This document shows positions 16,055 to 24,446 of a DNA stretch of 64,000 bases, in pieces. The notes below the pieces were generated by a model. That model saw only the letters and a program-made list of their open reading frames with translations. It searched no databases and was not told where the DNA came from. The stretch comes from Caulobacter sp. RHG1 (lineage in GTDB: Bacteria > Pseudomonadota > Alphaproteobacteria > Caulobacterales > Caulobacteraceae). A program made the position numbers and the translations under genes. The stretch is from NCBI RefSeq assembly GCF_013181195.1, contig NZ_SMZP01000007.1:248001-312000 (forward strand), given 5' to 3'. Position 1 is the first letter of the stretch; the number at the start of each line of letters is the position of its first letter.

Positions 16055-18238
16055 ATGCTTGAGATCATCCGGGACCTGGCCGGGCGGACGCGCCGCGCCG
16101 TGACCCAAGCCGTGACGGTCGAGAACCGCGAGCGGTCCGTGGCGGTCGGCCTCGCCGTCCTGGCGCTTCTGCTCTTCCACCATCTGGTCGGCCTCGGGAT
16201 CGTCAGCGCCCATTCTCCGTTCTGGCGCGCGCCCAACGCCGACATGGCCGCCATGCTGGCCGGGGCCGAGGCGATCTTCCAAGGGCCCTGGCGCTTTCCC
16301 TTCACCCTGTCGGACCGCCTGCTGGCACCGGCGACGATCTCGGTCGTCTATACCGACAGCCTGCCCTGGCTGACCCTGTTGCTGAAGGCGACCGGGGCCT
16401 GGAAGATCGTCAATCCGCTGGGCCTGTTCCTGCTGGCCTCCTACGTGCTGCAGCCCTTGGCCATGCTGGCCCTGCTGCGCGCCCTGGGCGTGCGGCAGGT
16501 CGTGTTCCAGGTGCTGGGCGGGGTGCTGGCCCTGCTGCTGCCGGCTTGGCTTCTGCGCCATGGCCACGTCGCCCTCACCGGCCACTGGCTGATCCTGCTG
16601 GCCCTGGCCGTCTCGGTCGCCAGCGCGCGCGAGGGCCTGACCCGCGGCCGCATCGCGGCCTTCGCCGCCCTGGCCGCCGTCGCCGCCGGCCTTCACGCCT
16701 ACCACCTGCCCCCGATCGGCCTGGCCTTCGCCGCCGCGCTCGTGTCCGAAGTCGCCCAGGGTCGCGCCCACGCCCTGCGCCGCTCGGCCATTGCAGCCAT
16801 CGTCGTGCTGGCCAGCCTGGGTGCCTCGGCCTTCGTGCTGGGCTACGGCGCCGCGCCGGCCAAGCACGCTGCGGCCGGGATGATCGGCTACTACTCGATG
16901 AACATCCTGGGCCCGGTCCTGCCGCAAGGCTCGGCGCTGTTCGGCCAGACCTACAACGGCGGCTGGTTCACCCACACCTTCGACGCCAGCGGCGGCCAGG
17001 CGTTCGAGGGCTATGCGTATCTTGGCCTGGGCGTGCTGCTGCTGGTCGTCTCGGCGATCCGCCTGTCCAAGCCCTCCAGCGCCTGGGTGCGACGCTGGCT
17101 CCCCCTGACCCTGGCCGCCGTCGCGCTCACCGTGGCCGCCATCGGCCCACGCCCGTTCCTGGGCATGCATCTGCTGTTCGAAGGCCCGCAGCCGTCCGGA
17201 CCGCTGGCGTGGCTGGGCCTGTTCCGCGCCCATGGCCGGTTCTTCTGGGGCGCGGCCTACCTGCTGATCGCGGTCTCGACCCTGCGGCTGTCGCAGCTGG
17301 CGCGGCCCATCACCGCCGCCGTCCTGGCCGTGGTGGTCCTGGCCCTGCAGATCGCCGACACCAGCCAGATCCGCCTGCAGACCCGCGACAGCTTCGTGCG
17401 CGCCCCCGGCCCGCTGCATCCGGTCGAGCTGGAGACCGCCCCGGGTCTGCGAGGCCGTCCCTGGATCTTCGCTCCAACCTTCTACTGCACGACCGACGCC
17501 GCCGACCGCCAGGAGATCGCCCAGCTCTCCCTGACCGCCACCCGCACCGGCGGAACGTCGAACGGCGCCTATACCGCCCAGGATCCGGGCCAGGACTGCA
17601 CGCCCAAAGCCCAGCTGTTCACGCCCGCCGCGCCAGGCGATCGCCGGATCACGGTCGCTCTCGCCGCCAGCCTGGGCGCGGACATCGAGCGGGTCGCCAA
17701 GCGCGGCGACTGCCAGCGGCTGCCGCGCGGCCTGATCTGCGGCCGCGACCTGGGAAAGCTTCCGGGGCTGGAGCCTGTGCTGGCGAACCTGCGCGTCCTG
17801 GCCACGATCCGCTTCGACACCGGCCAGCCCGCGCCGGAGCTGGTTCGCGGCTGGTCAGCGCCCGAACCGACCGGCGTCTGGTCCGACGGCCTGTCGGCAT
17901 CCATGCGCCTGGCCGCGCCCGGCGTCCGTCCCGGCGCGCCGCTGGTCGTCGAACTGCACGCCCTGGCCTTTGCCGAACCGCCCGCCAGCCAGCAGCCGAT
18001 CGCAGTGTCCGTCGCAGGCCGAAAGTTGGCCGATTGGAAGGTCGAACGCGTCGACTGGCGGCCCTACACCGTCATCGTCCCGGCCGAATGGGTCGGATCG
18101 GACGGCGGCGTCACCCTGGACTTCGCCATCCCCAACGCCAAGCCGTCCACGCCGCAGGACCCGCGCCGCATCGGCCTGGGCGTCCAGAAGGTCGTGATCA
18201 GCCAGCCGGCGCCAGAGCCTTTAGCCGCGCGCCGTTGA
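16055..18238 (+). CDS. Polytopic membrane protein, DUF6311/GT-C-like
   Basis: This 727-residue protein has about 10 hydrophobic segments up to residue 465 and a soluble, presumably periplasmic, C-terminal part of about 260 residues. The layout resembles GT-C type membrane glycosyltransferases and DUF6311 proteins, which often modify surface polysaccharides; I cannot see a definite acceptor or donor motif. The C-terminal part has paired cysteines and a late beta-sandwich-like segment. It ends convergently into the next gene with a 41-base overlap. Confidence 0.65.
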   Translation: MLEIIRDLAGRTRRAVTQAVTVENRERSVAVGLAVLALLLFHHLVGLGIVSAHSPFWRAPNADMAAMLAGAEAIFQGPWRFPFTLSDRLLAPATISVVYTDSLPWLTLLLKATGAWKIVNPLGLFLLASYVLQPLAMLALLRALGVRQVVFQVLGGVLALLLPAWLLRHGHVALTGHWLILLALAVSVASAREGLTRGRIAAFAALAAVAAGLHAYHLPPIGLAFAAALVSEVAQGRAHALRRSAIAAIVVLASLGASAFVLGYGAAPAKHAAAGMIGYYSMNILGPVLPQGSALFGQTYNGGWFTHTFDASGGQAFEGYAYLGLGVLLLVVSAIRLSKPSSAWVRRWLPLTLAAVALTVAAIGPRPFLGMHLLFEGPQPSGPLAWLGLFRAHGRFFWGAAYLLIAVSTLRLSQLARPITAAVLAVVVLALQIADTSQIRLQTRDSFVRAPGPLHPVELETAPGLRGRPWIFAPTFYCTTDAADRQEIAQLSLTATRTGGTSNGAYTAQDPGQDCTPKAQLFTPAAPGDRRITVALAASLGADIERVAKRGDCQRLPRGLICGRDLGKLPGLEPVLANLRVLATIRFDTGQPAPELVRGWSAPEPTGVWSDGLSASMRLAAPGVRPGAPLVVELHALAFAEPPASQQPIAVSVAGRKLADWKVERVDWRPYTVIVPAEWVGSDGGVTLDFAIPNAKPSTPQDPRRIGLGVQKVVISQPAPEPLAARR

Positions 18239-18806
18239 CGGTCTCGACGGCGACCTTCAGCACGTCGACATCGTCGACCGCGCCATCCGCCGAGATCGCG
18301 AACCGGTCGGCTGCGACCATGCTGTAGCGACCTTTCCGAGCCGTCTGGTCCCATTGCTCGGTGATGGTGCGGCCTGCGGCGGTCGAGACCTTCTCGTAAC
18401 CCGTGGCCGTCTTGCGTTCGCTGACCGCCCCCACCGCCGAGGGCTCGGCGCCCACCGAGCCGATCGCTCCCAGATCGGTGACGCGCAGCTCGAAAACCTG
18501 CGCGCCCTTGGCGTAATGACCGATCGCCGTCGTCATTCCGGGCTCGGGGCCGGCCTCGCTGCGCACGTCCACACGCTGGTGATGGCCGACGCTGGCTGGC
18601 AGCAGGTTCGGCAGGCCTGCCGGCGCCAGGGCGCTTGTCCCCTTCACGGCAGCCTTCTCGGCGTGGGCGGACACCTTTTCCAGTTCGCGCAGATTGGTCT
18701 GCTGGCCGTTGACCTCGACCGGCGCGGTGGAGGCTTTCTCGCCCTCGCGACCACAGGCGGCCAGCATCAACGCCGCGACGGCGACCGCGCTCCAAGCTCG
18801 GCTCAT
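18198..18806 (-). CDS. Predicted lipoprotein of unknown function
   Basis: This 202-residue protein has a type II signal peptide: lipobox LMLAAC with the acylated cysteine at about residue 18. There is no recognised domain. Repeated short stretches such as VSAHAEKAAVKG and RYSMVAADRFAISADG suggest a soluble beta-rich body anchored to a membrane. It is divergent from radA and overlaps the preceding membrane protein gene by 41 bases at the 3' end. Confidence 0.75.
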   Translation of the reverse strand: MSRAWSAVAVAALMLAACGREGEKASTAPVEVNGQQTNLRELEKVSAHAEKAAVKGTSALAPAGLPNLLPASVGHHQRVDVRSEAGPEPGMTTAIGHYAKGAQVFELRVTDLGAIGSVGAEPSAVGAVSERKTATGYEKVSTAAGRTITEQWDQTARKGRYSMVAADRFAISADGAVDDVDVLKVAVETVNGARLKALAPAG

Positions 18807-18923
18807 GGGCCTCTCCTCTTCTCCACAGGCAAACGCGCCGGGCGCGGCCTTGGCTGCGTCCGGCTTTGGCGCAGCCGGCCACGACCCTGTAGTCTCCCGT
18901 CATTCGAGAATCAGGAAATCCCC

Positions 18924-20306
18924 ATGGCTCGCGACAGCGCCGTCTACGCCTGCCAGTCCTGCGGCGCGGTCCAGACCAAGTGGTCCGGACAGTGCCCCGC
19001 CTGCCAAGGCTGGAACACCCTGGTCGAAGAGGTCGGCGCCAAGCCGCCCGGCGCGCTGTCGTCGACCAAGGCCACCCGCGTCCGCGGCCTGCAATTCACG
19101 GGACTGGAGAGCGACACCGCCCCTCCCCCGCGCATCCTCACCGGCGTCGACGAGTTCGACCGGGTCTGCGGCGGCGGCGTGGTGCCAGGTTCGGCCCTGC
19201 TGATCGGCGGCGACCCGGGCGTGGGCAAGTCGACCCTGCTGCTGCAGGTCTGCGCCAGCGCCGCCCTGCGCGGCGTGTCCTGCGCCTACATCTCCGGCGA
19301 AGAGGCCGTCGAACAGATCCGCGGTCGCGCCGAGCGTATGGGCCTGGCCAAAGCCAATGTCAGCCTGGCCGCCGAGAGCTCGCTGCGCGACATCCTGGAC
19401 GGACTGAAGCGCGGCAGCTTCGACCTGGTGGTCATCGACTCGATCCAGACGATGTGGAGCGACGCCCACGAGGCCGGTCCCGGCACCGTCACCCAGGTCC
19501 GCGCCTGCGCCACCGAACTGGTGCGCCTGGCCAAGAAGCAGGGCGTGGCGATCCTGCTGGTCGGCCACGTCACCAAGGACGGCCAGATCGCCGGCCCGCG
19601 CGTGGTCGAGCACCTGGTCGACGCGGTCCTCTCGTTCGAAGGCGAGCGCGGCTATCCGTTCCGCATCCTGCGCGGGGCCAAGAACCGCTTCGGCGCCACC
19701 GACGAGATCGGCGTCTTCGAGATGGGCGACATCGGCCTGCGCGAGGTCAAGAACCCGTCTGCCCTGTTCCTGAACGAAGGCGGCGAGCGCGCGGCGGGCG
19801 CTGCGGTGTTCGCCGGGATAGAGGGTTCACGGCCCGTCCTGGTGGAGTTCCAGGCGTTGGTCTCGCCCTCCGCGTACGGAACGCCGCGTCGCGCGGTCGT
19901 CGGCTGGGACTCCGGACGCCTGGCCATGGTTCTGGCCGTGCTCGAGTCCCGATGCGGCCTTGGTTTTGGCGACAAGGACGTCTATCTGAACGTCGCTGGC
20001 GGCCTGCGGATCACGGAACCGGCGGCGGACCTCGCGGCGGCGGCGGCCTTGGCCTCCTCAGCCCTCGACGTGGCCCTGCCCCAGGACTGTGTGGTGTTCG
20101 GCGAACTGAGCCTGTCAGGCGAGGTCCGAGCCGTCAGCCGAATGGAGTCACGCTTGAAGGAAGCCGCGAAACTGGGATTTGGCCGCGCGCTGGGACCGCT
20201 CGCCGGCCAGCCTGAGGGCGGCACGGCCTTGCCGGTGGCTGGCGTGGCGCGTCTTGCCGACGCCGTCCGCCGCATCGGCGACGAGATCTGGAGCACCCAC
20301 GCGTGA
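18924..20306 (+). CDS. radA: DNA repair protein RadA (branch migration helicase)
   Basis: RadA is a RecA-related motor that processes recombination intermediates. The 460-residue protein has the N-terminal zinc finger (Cys10, Cys13, Cys24, Cys27), Walker A GGDPGVGKSTLL near residues 95-106, the signature KNRFG, and a C-terminal Lon-like domain with DKDVYLNVAGG. ATG 18924 is the natural start because the zinc finger begins ten residues later. Its stop is overlapped by the GTG of cvpA. Confidence 0.95.
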   Translation: MARDSAVYACQSCGAVQTKWSGQCPACQGWNTLVEEVGAKPPGALSSTKATRVRGLQFTGLESDTAPPPRILTGVDEFDRVCGGGVVPGSALLIGGDPGVGKSTLLLQVCASAALRGVSCAYISGEEAVEQIRGRAERMGLAKANVSLAAESSLRDILDGLKRGSFDLVVIDSIQTMWSDAHEAGPGTVTQVRACATELVRLAKKQGVAILLVGHVTKDGQIAGPRVVEHLVDAVLSFEGERGYPFRILRGAKNRFGATDEIGVFEMGDIGLREVKNPSALFLNEGGERAAGAAVFAGIEGSRPVLVEFQALVSPSAYGTPRRAVVGWDSGRLAMVLAVLESRCGLGFGDKDVYLNVAGGLRITEPAADLAAAAALASSALDVALPQDCVVFGELSLSGEVRAVSRMESRLKEAAKLGFGRALGPLAGQPEGGTALPVAGVARLADAVRRIGDEIWSTHA

Positions 20307-20920
20307 CGCCGTTCGACATCATCGCCGGACTTCTGCTGCTGGTTTCCGCCGTGATGGGCTGGGTGCGCGGCGCCTCGCGCGAGCTGACCTCGGCGCTGTC
20401 GTTCATCCTGGCGGCCGCCGTGGCGCTGTTTGGCCTGCGGATCAGCGGCCCGATCTTCCGAGAACTCATGGACCCGGACTGGGCGGCGACCGCCGCGGCG
20501 GTGCTGGTGGTGTTCGTCGTCTTCTTCGTGATCTTCCGCCTGATCGGCGGCCGCATCACCGCCAGCCTGCACGAGACCTCGGCCGGGACGCTGGACCGCG
20601 CGGTCGGCGCGACCTTCGGCGTGATCCGCGCCTGCGTGGTGCTGGGCGTGTTCAACCTGCTGCTGCACCTGGCCACCCCGCCGGACCGCATGCCGCGCTG
20701 GGTGGAAGACTCGCTGTTCTACCCCCTGTCCGAAGCCAGCGGCCAAGTGCTGAAGGTCTTCGCGCCCAAGGGCAAGGCGCTGGCCGGCAAGCTGGCGCCC
20801 GCTATTACCGACGCCGTCCATGCGGATGGCGACAATACGTCCGGCGAGACATCGTCCGGAAAAGGCTATGATACAGACCAGCGTCGCAAACTCGACGACC
20901 TGGTGGAGAAATCGCGATGA
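20303..20920 (+). CDS. cvpA: CvpA family membrane protein
   Basis: This inner-membrane protein was named for colicin V production in E. coli. The 205 residues contain four hydrophobic segments in the first 125 and a polar tail rich in Lys/Asp. The motif FDIIAGLLLLVSAVMGWVRG at the N-terminus is typical. It starts with GTG overlapping radA (GTGA) and ends with ATGA into purF. The cvpA-purF pairing is conserved across Proteobacteria and supports the identification. Confidence 0.9.
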   Translation: MTPFDIIAGLLLLVSAVMGWVRGASRELTSALSFILAAAVALFGLRISGPIFRELMDPDWAATAAAVLVVFVVFFVIFRLIGGRITASLHETSAGTLDRAVGATFGVIRACVVLGVFNLLLHLATPPDRMPRWVEDSLFYPLSEASGQVLKVFAPKGKALAGKLAPAITDAVHADGDNTSGETSSGKGYDTDQRRKLDDLVEKSR

Positions 20921-22419
20921 GCTTCCTGGGCCAGTCGACCGACCGTTTTTCCTCCGCGCCCTGGCGTGACCCGGAAGATGACACCCTGCGCCTGGAGTGC
21001 GGCGTGTTCGGCGTGTTCGGCGTTCGCGACGCCGCCGCCATCGCCGCTCTGGGCCTGCACGCCCTGCAGCACCGCGGCCAGGAAGCCTGCGGCATCGCCG
21101 CCTTCGACGGCAACCGCTTCCACACCGAGCGCCACATGGGCCATGTCGGCGACGCCTTCACGGGGTCGGACCTGGTGCAGCGCCTGCCCGGCAATCTGGC
21201 CATCGGCCACACCCGCTATTCGACGGCCGGCGGCGCGGGCATCCGCAACGTCCAGCCGATGTTCGCCGATCTCGAGACCGGCGGCGTGGCCATCGCCCAC
21301 AACGGCAACCTGACCAACTTCCTGACCCTGCGCGAGCGCCTGGTGCAGGAAGGCGCGATCTTCCAGTCGACTTCGGACTCGGAGGTGATCCTCCACCTCA
21401 TCGCTCGCTCGCGGAAGGCCAAGATCGTCGACCGCTTCGTCGACGCGGTCGGGCAGATCGAAGGCGGCTACGCCCTGGTGGCCATCACCAACAAGAAGAT
21501 GATCGGGCTGCGCGACCCGCTGGGCATCCGCCCGCTGGTGCTGGGCGACCTGGACGGCAAGCCGGTCCTGGCTTCGGAAACCTGCGCCCTCGACATGATC
21601 GGCGCCCGCTTCGTGCGCGACATCGAGCACGGCGAGATGGTGGTCATCGAAGAGACCGGCATCACCTCGACCAAGCCGTTCCAGACCAAGGCCGCCCGGC
21701 CCTGCGTGTTCGAATATGTCTATTTCGCCCGCCCCGACAGCGTCGTGAACGGTCGCTCGGTCTATGGCGTGCGCAAGCGCATGGGCCGCAACCTGGCCAA
21801 GGAAACCGGCGTCGACGCCGACGTGATCGTGCCGGTGCCGGATTCGGGCGTGCCCGCCGCGCTGGGCTTCGCCCAAGAGAGCGGCATCCCGTTCGAGATG
21901 GGCATCATCCGCAACCACTATGTCGGCCGCACCTTCATCCAGCCGACCCAGGGCGTGCGTGAGCTGGGCGTGCGCATGAAACACAGCCCCAACCGCGCCA
22001 TCCTGGCCGGCAAGCGCGTGGTGCTGATCGACGACTCGATCGTGCGCGGCACCACCTCGCTGAAGATCGTCCGCATGGTCCGCGAGGCCGGCGCCAAGGA
22101 GGTTCACCTCCGCTCGGCCAGCCCGCCCATCAAGTGGCCCGACTTCTACGGAATCGACATGCCCGAGCGTGAGCAGCTGCTGGCGGCCAACAAATCGCTG
22201 GAAGAGATGGCCAAGTTCCTGGAAGTGGACAGCCTGGGCTTCCTGTCGGTCGAGGGCCTGTACGACGCTCTGGAAGCCGGTCCGCGCGACCCGGCCGCGC
22301 CGCAGTTCACCGACCATTACTTCACCGGCGACTATCCGACCCGCCTGACCGATCGCGAGATCGCCGAGGGCCGCAACGAGACCAACGACAAGCAGCTGTC
22401 GCTGCTGGTCAGCGCCTAA
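20917..22419 (+). CDS. purF: Amidophosphoribosyltransferase
   Basis: PurF carries out the first committed step of purine synthesis, moving ammonia from glutamine to PRPP. The 500-residue protein has a short propeptide whose removal would expose the catalytic cysteine (Cys28, in LECGVFG). The glutaminase domain includes HTRYSTAGG, and the PRPP-binding motif is VVLIDDSIVRGTT near residues 367-379. The ATG overlaps the cvpA stop. Confidence 0.96.
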   Translation: MSFLGQSTDRFSSAPWRDPEDDTLRLECGVFGVFGVRDAAAIAALGLHALQHRGQEACGIAAFDGNRFHTERHMGHVGDAFTGSDLVQRLPGNLAIGHTRYSTAGGAGIRNVQPMFADLETGGVAIAHNGNLTNFLTLRERLVQEGAIFQSTSDSEVILHLIARSRKAKIVDRFVDAVGQIEGGYALVAITNKKMIGLRDPLGIRPLVLGDLDGKPVLASETCALDMIGARFVRDIEHGEMVVIEETGITSTKPFQTKAARPCVFEYVYFARPDSVVNGRSVYGVRKRMGRNLAKETGVDADVIVPVPDSGVPAALGFAQESGIPFEMGIIRNHYVGRTFIQPTQGVRELGVRMKHSPNRAILAGKRVVLIDDSIVRGTTSLKIVRMVREAGAKEVHLRSASPPIKWPDFYGIDMPEREQLLAANKSLEEMAKFLEVDSLGFLSVEGLYDALEAGPRDPAAPQFTDHYFTGDYPTRLTDREIAEGRNETNDKQLSLLVSA

Positions 22420-22434
22420 GATCGTCTGACCAGG

Positions 22435-23433
22435 ATGGGGCTGAAGGGCGTTCTCGAGAAGCTGAAGCTCGAGCCGTATGTGCTGGCGCTGTTCGGCATG
22501 GTCGTGCTGGCCTCGATCCTGCCGGTGCGGGGCGAGGTCGCGCACGGCCTGGACATCGTGGTCAAGCTGGCCATCGCCCTGCTGTTCTTCCTGCACGGCG
22601 CCAAGCTGTCGCGGGAATCCGCCGTCGCTGGCCTCACCCACTGGCGGCTGCACCTGCTGATCCTGGGCTTCACCTTCGTGATGTTCCCGATCCTGGGCCT
22701 GGTCTTCAGCAAGATCGGCGTGCTGCCCACGACCCTGGCGGCGGGCATCCTGTTCCTGTGCTGCCTGCCGTCGACGGTGCAGTCCTCGATCGCCTTCACC
22801 TCGATCGCGCGCGGCAACGTCGCCGCCGCCGTCGTGGCGGCCAGCGCTTCCAACCTGTTTGGCATCTTCATCACGCCGGTTCTCGTCGGCGTGCTGATGC
22901 AGACCCAAGGCGGCGCGGCCGGCGGCTGGGAGTCGGTGCGCGACATCGTCGTCCAACTGCTGCTGCCGTTCATCGCCGGCCAGCTGGCCCGACCGCTGGT
23001 CGCGGCCTGGATCGCCCGCCACAAGGAACTGATCGGCTATGTCGATCGCGGCTCGATCCTGCTGGTCGTCTATTCGGCGTTCAGCGAGGCCGTGGTCGGC
23101 GGCATCTGGCACAAGATCTCGCCGGGGCAGTTGGCCATCCTGCTGGTGGTCTGCGGCGTTCTGCTGGCCATCGTGCTGGCGGCCACCACCTACGGCGCAC
23201 GCGCCCTGGGCTTCTCGCCCGAGGACGAGAAGGCCATCACCTTCTGCGGCTCCAAGAAGAGCCTGGCCACCGGCGTGCCCATGGCCAATATCCTGTTCCC
23301 GGGCCCGACGGCCGGGGTCATCGTCCTGCCGCTGATGATCTTCCACCAGATCCAGCTGATGGCCTGTTCGGTGATCGCCCAGCACTACGCCAAGAAAGCC
23401 CAAGCCGCGGAAGTGATGGCGACGGAAGCTTAA
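22435..23433 (+). CDS. Bile acid:sodium symporter-like transporter (SBF-like, YfeH type)
   Basis: This 332-residue protein has about nine to ten membrane helices in the BART/SBF-like (PF13593) fold. Recognisable parts are LFFLHGAKLS in helix 2, CCLPSTVQSS in a crossing helix, and FCGSKKSLATGVPMA, all conserved in YfeH-like proteins. The substrate is unknown. It follows purF by 15 bases and may be cotranscribed. Confidence 0.85.
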   Translation: MGLKGVLEKLKLEPYVLALFGMVVLASILPVRGEVAHGLDIVVKLAIALLFFLHGAKLSRESAVAGLTHWRLHLLILGFTFVMFPILGLVFSKIGVLPTTLAAGILFLCCLPSTVQSSIAFTSIARGNVAAAVVAASASNLFGIFITPVLVGVLMQTQGGAAGGWESVRDIVVQLLLPFIAGQLARPLVAAWIARHKELIGYVDRGSILLVVYSAFSEAVVGGIWHKISPGQLAILLVVCGVLLAIVLAATTYGARALGFSPEDEKAITFCGSKKSLATGVPMANILFPGPTAGVIVLPLMIFHQIQLMACSVIAQHYAKKAQAAEVMATEA

Positions 23434-23482
23434 GGAGCCTCCAAGGTTCCCGTTTGGCGCGGCCTGTTCTAGAAACCGCGCC

Positions 23483-24238
23483 ATGACTATCGACTCCCAA
23501 AAGCCGCTGGCCGGCCGCATCGCCCTCGTCACGGGCGCCACGCGCGGCATCGGCAATGCGGTGGCCCTGGGCCTGGCGCAGGCCGGCGCGCACGTGATCG
23601 CCGTGGGCCGCACCCAAGGCGCTCTCGAGGCGCTGGACGACGCCATCCTGCAGGCGACTGGCGAGCGCGCCACCCTGGTGCCGCTGGACCTGCGCGAAGC
23701 CGATGGCCTGGACCATCTGGGCGCAGCCATCCACCAGCGCTGGGGCAAGCTGGACATCGTCATCGGCGCCGCGGGCCTGCTGGGCCCCCTCACCCCGGTA
23801 AGTCACCTGGACCCCAAGGGCTGGGACATGGTGCTGTCGACCAACCTGACCGCCAACTGGCGGCTGATCCGGGCCATGGATCCGCTGCTGCGCGCCTCGG
23901 ACGCCGGCCGGGCCCTGTTCTTCTCCAGCAGCGTCGCCAAGAGCCGCCCAGCCTTCTGGGGCGTCTATGCGGCGACCAAGGCGGCGCTGGAGGCCGTGGT
24001 CGACGTCTATGCCGACGAGATGGAGAACACCGCCGTCCGCGCGTTCTGTGTCGACCCCGGCGCCATGCGCACCAAGATGCGGGCCGGCGCCTTCCCAGGC
24101 GAGGACCCCAAGACCGTTCCTGCCCCGGAAACGATCGTCCCGTTCATCGTCGACCTTGTGCGCCCCGATCGCGAATCGCCCAAGGGCGTCGTGCGCTTCA
24201 AGGAGCGCGGGCAAGAATCACCCTCGATCGACGCTTAA
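23483..24238 (+). CDS. SDR-family oxidoreductase
   Basis: This 251-residue NAD(P)-dependent short-chain dehydrogenase has GATRGIGNAVA for cofactor binding (about residue 17), a catalytic serine in FFSSSVAKS and Tyr-x3-Lys in VYAATKAAL (Tyr about 163). The NAG of strand 4 is changed to GAAG. The substrate cannot be told. It lies after the SBF-like transporter and ends 208 bases before the chemoreceptor gene. Confidence 0.88.
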   Translation: MTIDSQKPLAGRIALVTGATRGIGNAVALGLAQAGAHVIAVGRTQGALEALDDAILQATGERATLVPLDLREADGLDHLGAAIHQRWGKLDIVIGAAGLLGPLTPVSHLDPKGWDMVLSTNLTANWRLIRAMDPLLRASDAGRALFFSSSVAKSRPAFWGVYAATKAALEAVVDVYADEMENTAVRAFCVDPGAMRTKMRAGAFPGEDPKTVPAPETIVPFIVDLVRPDRESPKGVVRFKERGQESPSIDA

Positions 24239-24288
24239 CGGCGATCAGGTTCCAAAGTGACCGCTATCAAGCGGCATAAACTTTAGAG

Positions 24289-24303
24289 TTGTCCTCAGGA
24301 CAA
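24289..24303. promoter_or_regulatory. 15-base palindrome upstream of the PAS chemoreceptor
   Basis: TTGTCCTCAGGACAA is a perfect palindrome with one central base. It lies in the 208-base gap before the chemoreceptor gene, and another small hairpin (CCGCT 24261-24265, AGCGG 24270-24274) lies just upstream. It could be a repressor site. The remainder of the gap has no clear sigma-70 or sigma-54 promoter. Confidence 0.35.
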
Positions 24304-24446
24304 AAATTCCAACCGGGACGATCATTGGAGAACGTAGTTTTGTGACATTCTGTAAACCGGACCCCAAATTAGGACCTCGTTAACCGCCCCAAACGAGAGC
24401 TTGGCTGCAAATTCTCCTTTCTCTTGCAGCTGGGACCCGGAATTAA

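Noticed and set aside
15296..17419. A 707-codon minus-strand open frame opposite alr and the DUF6311-like gene.
   Set aside because: Codon use and composition match a reverse-frame shadow of the GC-rich genes beneath it.
20866..23793. A 975-codon open frame on the minus strand opposite cvpA-purF and the SBF-like transporter.
   Set aside because: It is the complement of strongly conserved genes, has an unlikely residue composition (Gln/His/Arg/Asp rich), and no ribosome-binding site or similarity.
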